A stretch of DNA of 37,851 nucleotides from a bacterium (GTDB taxonomy: Bacteria; Patescibacteriota; CPR2; UBA1875; JAJYID01): positions 75,261-113,111 of the forward strand of contig JAUSJO010000002.1 in NCBI GenBank assembly GCA_030647205.1, given 5' to 3'. The position numbers were made by a program, and so were the translations under genes. How positions within the stretch are numbered: the first letter of the stretch is position 1; every line of letters starts with the position of its first letter. Below are positions 37,442 through 37,851 of this stretch, piece by piece. Under the pieces are notes generated by a model. That model saw only the letters and a list, made by a program, of their open reading frames with translations, ran no database searches and was not told the origin of the DNA.

Positions 37442-37851
37442 TAGCGTTATCACTGCTGGTCGTCTTCTCTCTTCTCGCTGCCGGCTGTTCTAACATCCCA
37501 AAGGAAATCCAGAAGGATGCGGATCAGCTGTCTAAGAGGATTGAGGCAGCAAAGAAGAAGATCGGCGACAAGCAGTCCCAGTTCGAGGAGTTTAAAAACT
37601 CCGAGAGCTACGGCTTTCACAAGCCTTACTCCGAGAGGGAAAACTGGGCTGGTAAATTCGATGAGGCGAGAGCAAAGACAGACACCGCTCAAAGCCTATT
37701 CGATAACGAGCTCAAGCCCATACTCGATCGCGGCAAAGCGGAAGAAGCAGAAAATGCCAAAGCACAAATCAATCGCATCAATGCTACTCTCGACGAAGCC
37801 GACTACTTCGCTGACTATCCTGGCAACAGAGCTGAGTTTCTGAAGAAGGTA
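37411..37851 (+). CDS. Lipoprotein with coiled-coil domain, cut by the window end
   Basis: The frame opens at ATG 37411 (CAGGAGGG upstream), overlaps the previous gene by 31 bases and is still open at the window edge after 147 codons. The N-terminus is a lipoprotein signal: basic MLKQRLLQK, hydrophobic VIALSLLVVFSLL, lipobox LAAGC with Cys26. The mature part is Lys/Glu/Ala-rich and helical (ADQLSKRIEAAKKKIGDKQS), probably a coiled coil on the outer face of the membrane. It belongs to the xpaC-telA-like operon. Confidence 0.8.
   Translation, partial: MLKQRLLQKVIALSLLVVFSLLAAGCSNIPKEIQKDADQLSKRIEAAKKKIGDKQSQFEEFKNSESYGFHKPYSERENWAGKFDEARAKTDTAQSLFDNELKPILDRGKAEEAENAKAQINRINATLDEADYFADYPGNRAEFLKKV

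Overview
The window is a gene-dense bacterial chromosome segment of moderate GC from a member of the Candidate Phyla Radiation (Patescibacteria) or a similarly streamlined lineage. This is inferred from compact or extended housekeeping proteins (short TruB, TrpRS with an insertion, lysine-rich tails on RpoD and S20), many stop/start overlaps, several near-leaderless promoters and numerous small proteins I cannot assign. TGA is a normal stop here, so the recoded-TGA lineages are unlikely. The phylum cannot be fixed from sequence reading alone.

Layout. 1-1531: four small predicted membrane proteins ending in a terminator. 1587-5150: trpS (minus strand), an AroQ-type chorismate mutase, then groES-groEL behind a sigma-70-type promoter with a near-perfect CIRCE (HrcA) operator. 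5264-9825: glucose-6-phosphate isomerase, an intergenic repeat element, then dnaG overlapping rpoD. 9895-14179: two small-gene operons. Each has a promoter, a short leader with an intrinsic-terminator-like hairpin plus a shared downstream sequence, and several Cys-rich mini-proteins. Each is followed by a polA 5' end: a truncated copy at 11429 and the intact gene at 14380. 14380-22714: polA, a PfkB-type kinase (minus), PspC and LiaF-like envelope genes, a PHP phosphoesterase, a DJ-1/PfpI-like protein without its cysteine, mutM and holA. 22736-25924: two SPFH/band-7 proteins, the first large and with different codon use. 25967-33450: rpsT (minus), a small membrane protein (minus), a variant DHH protein, truB, rpsO, pnp, a DUF4342 protein, a GNAT acetyltransferase and a YfcE-like phosphoesterase. 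33474-37851: a short Asp/Ser-rich protein, then a structured leader followed by XpaC-like, TelA-like, DUF4178 and DUF2617 proteins and a lipoprotein cut by the window edge.

The most interesting regions are the twin Cys-rich operons before polA and the 3'-terminal XpaC/TelA/DUF4178/DUF2617/lipoprotein operon. At both places a fragment of the neighbouring housekeeping gene is duplicated (polA 5' end; phosphoesterase 3' end plus the following -35 element). This points to repeated gain of accessory operons by recombination at housekeeping-gene borders. The envelope-related genes (PspC/LiaF, two SPFH proteins, XpaC/TelA set) may serve a common membrane-stress role, but that is inference.
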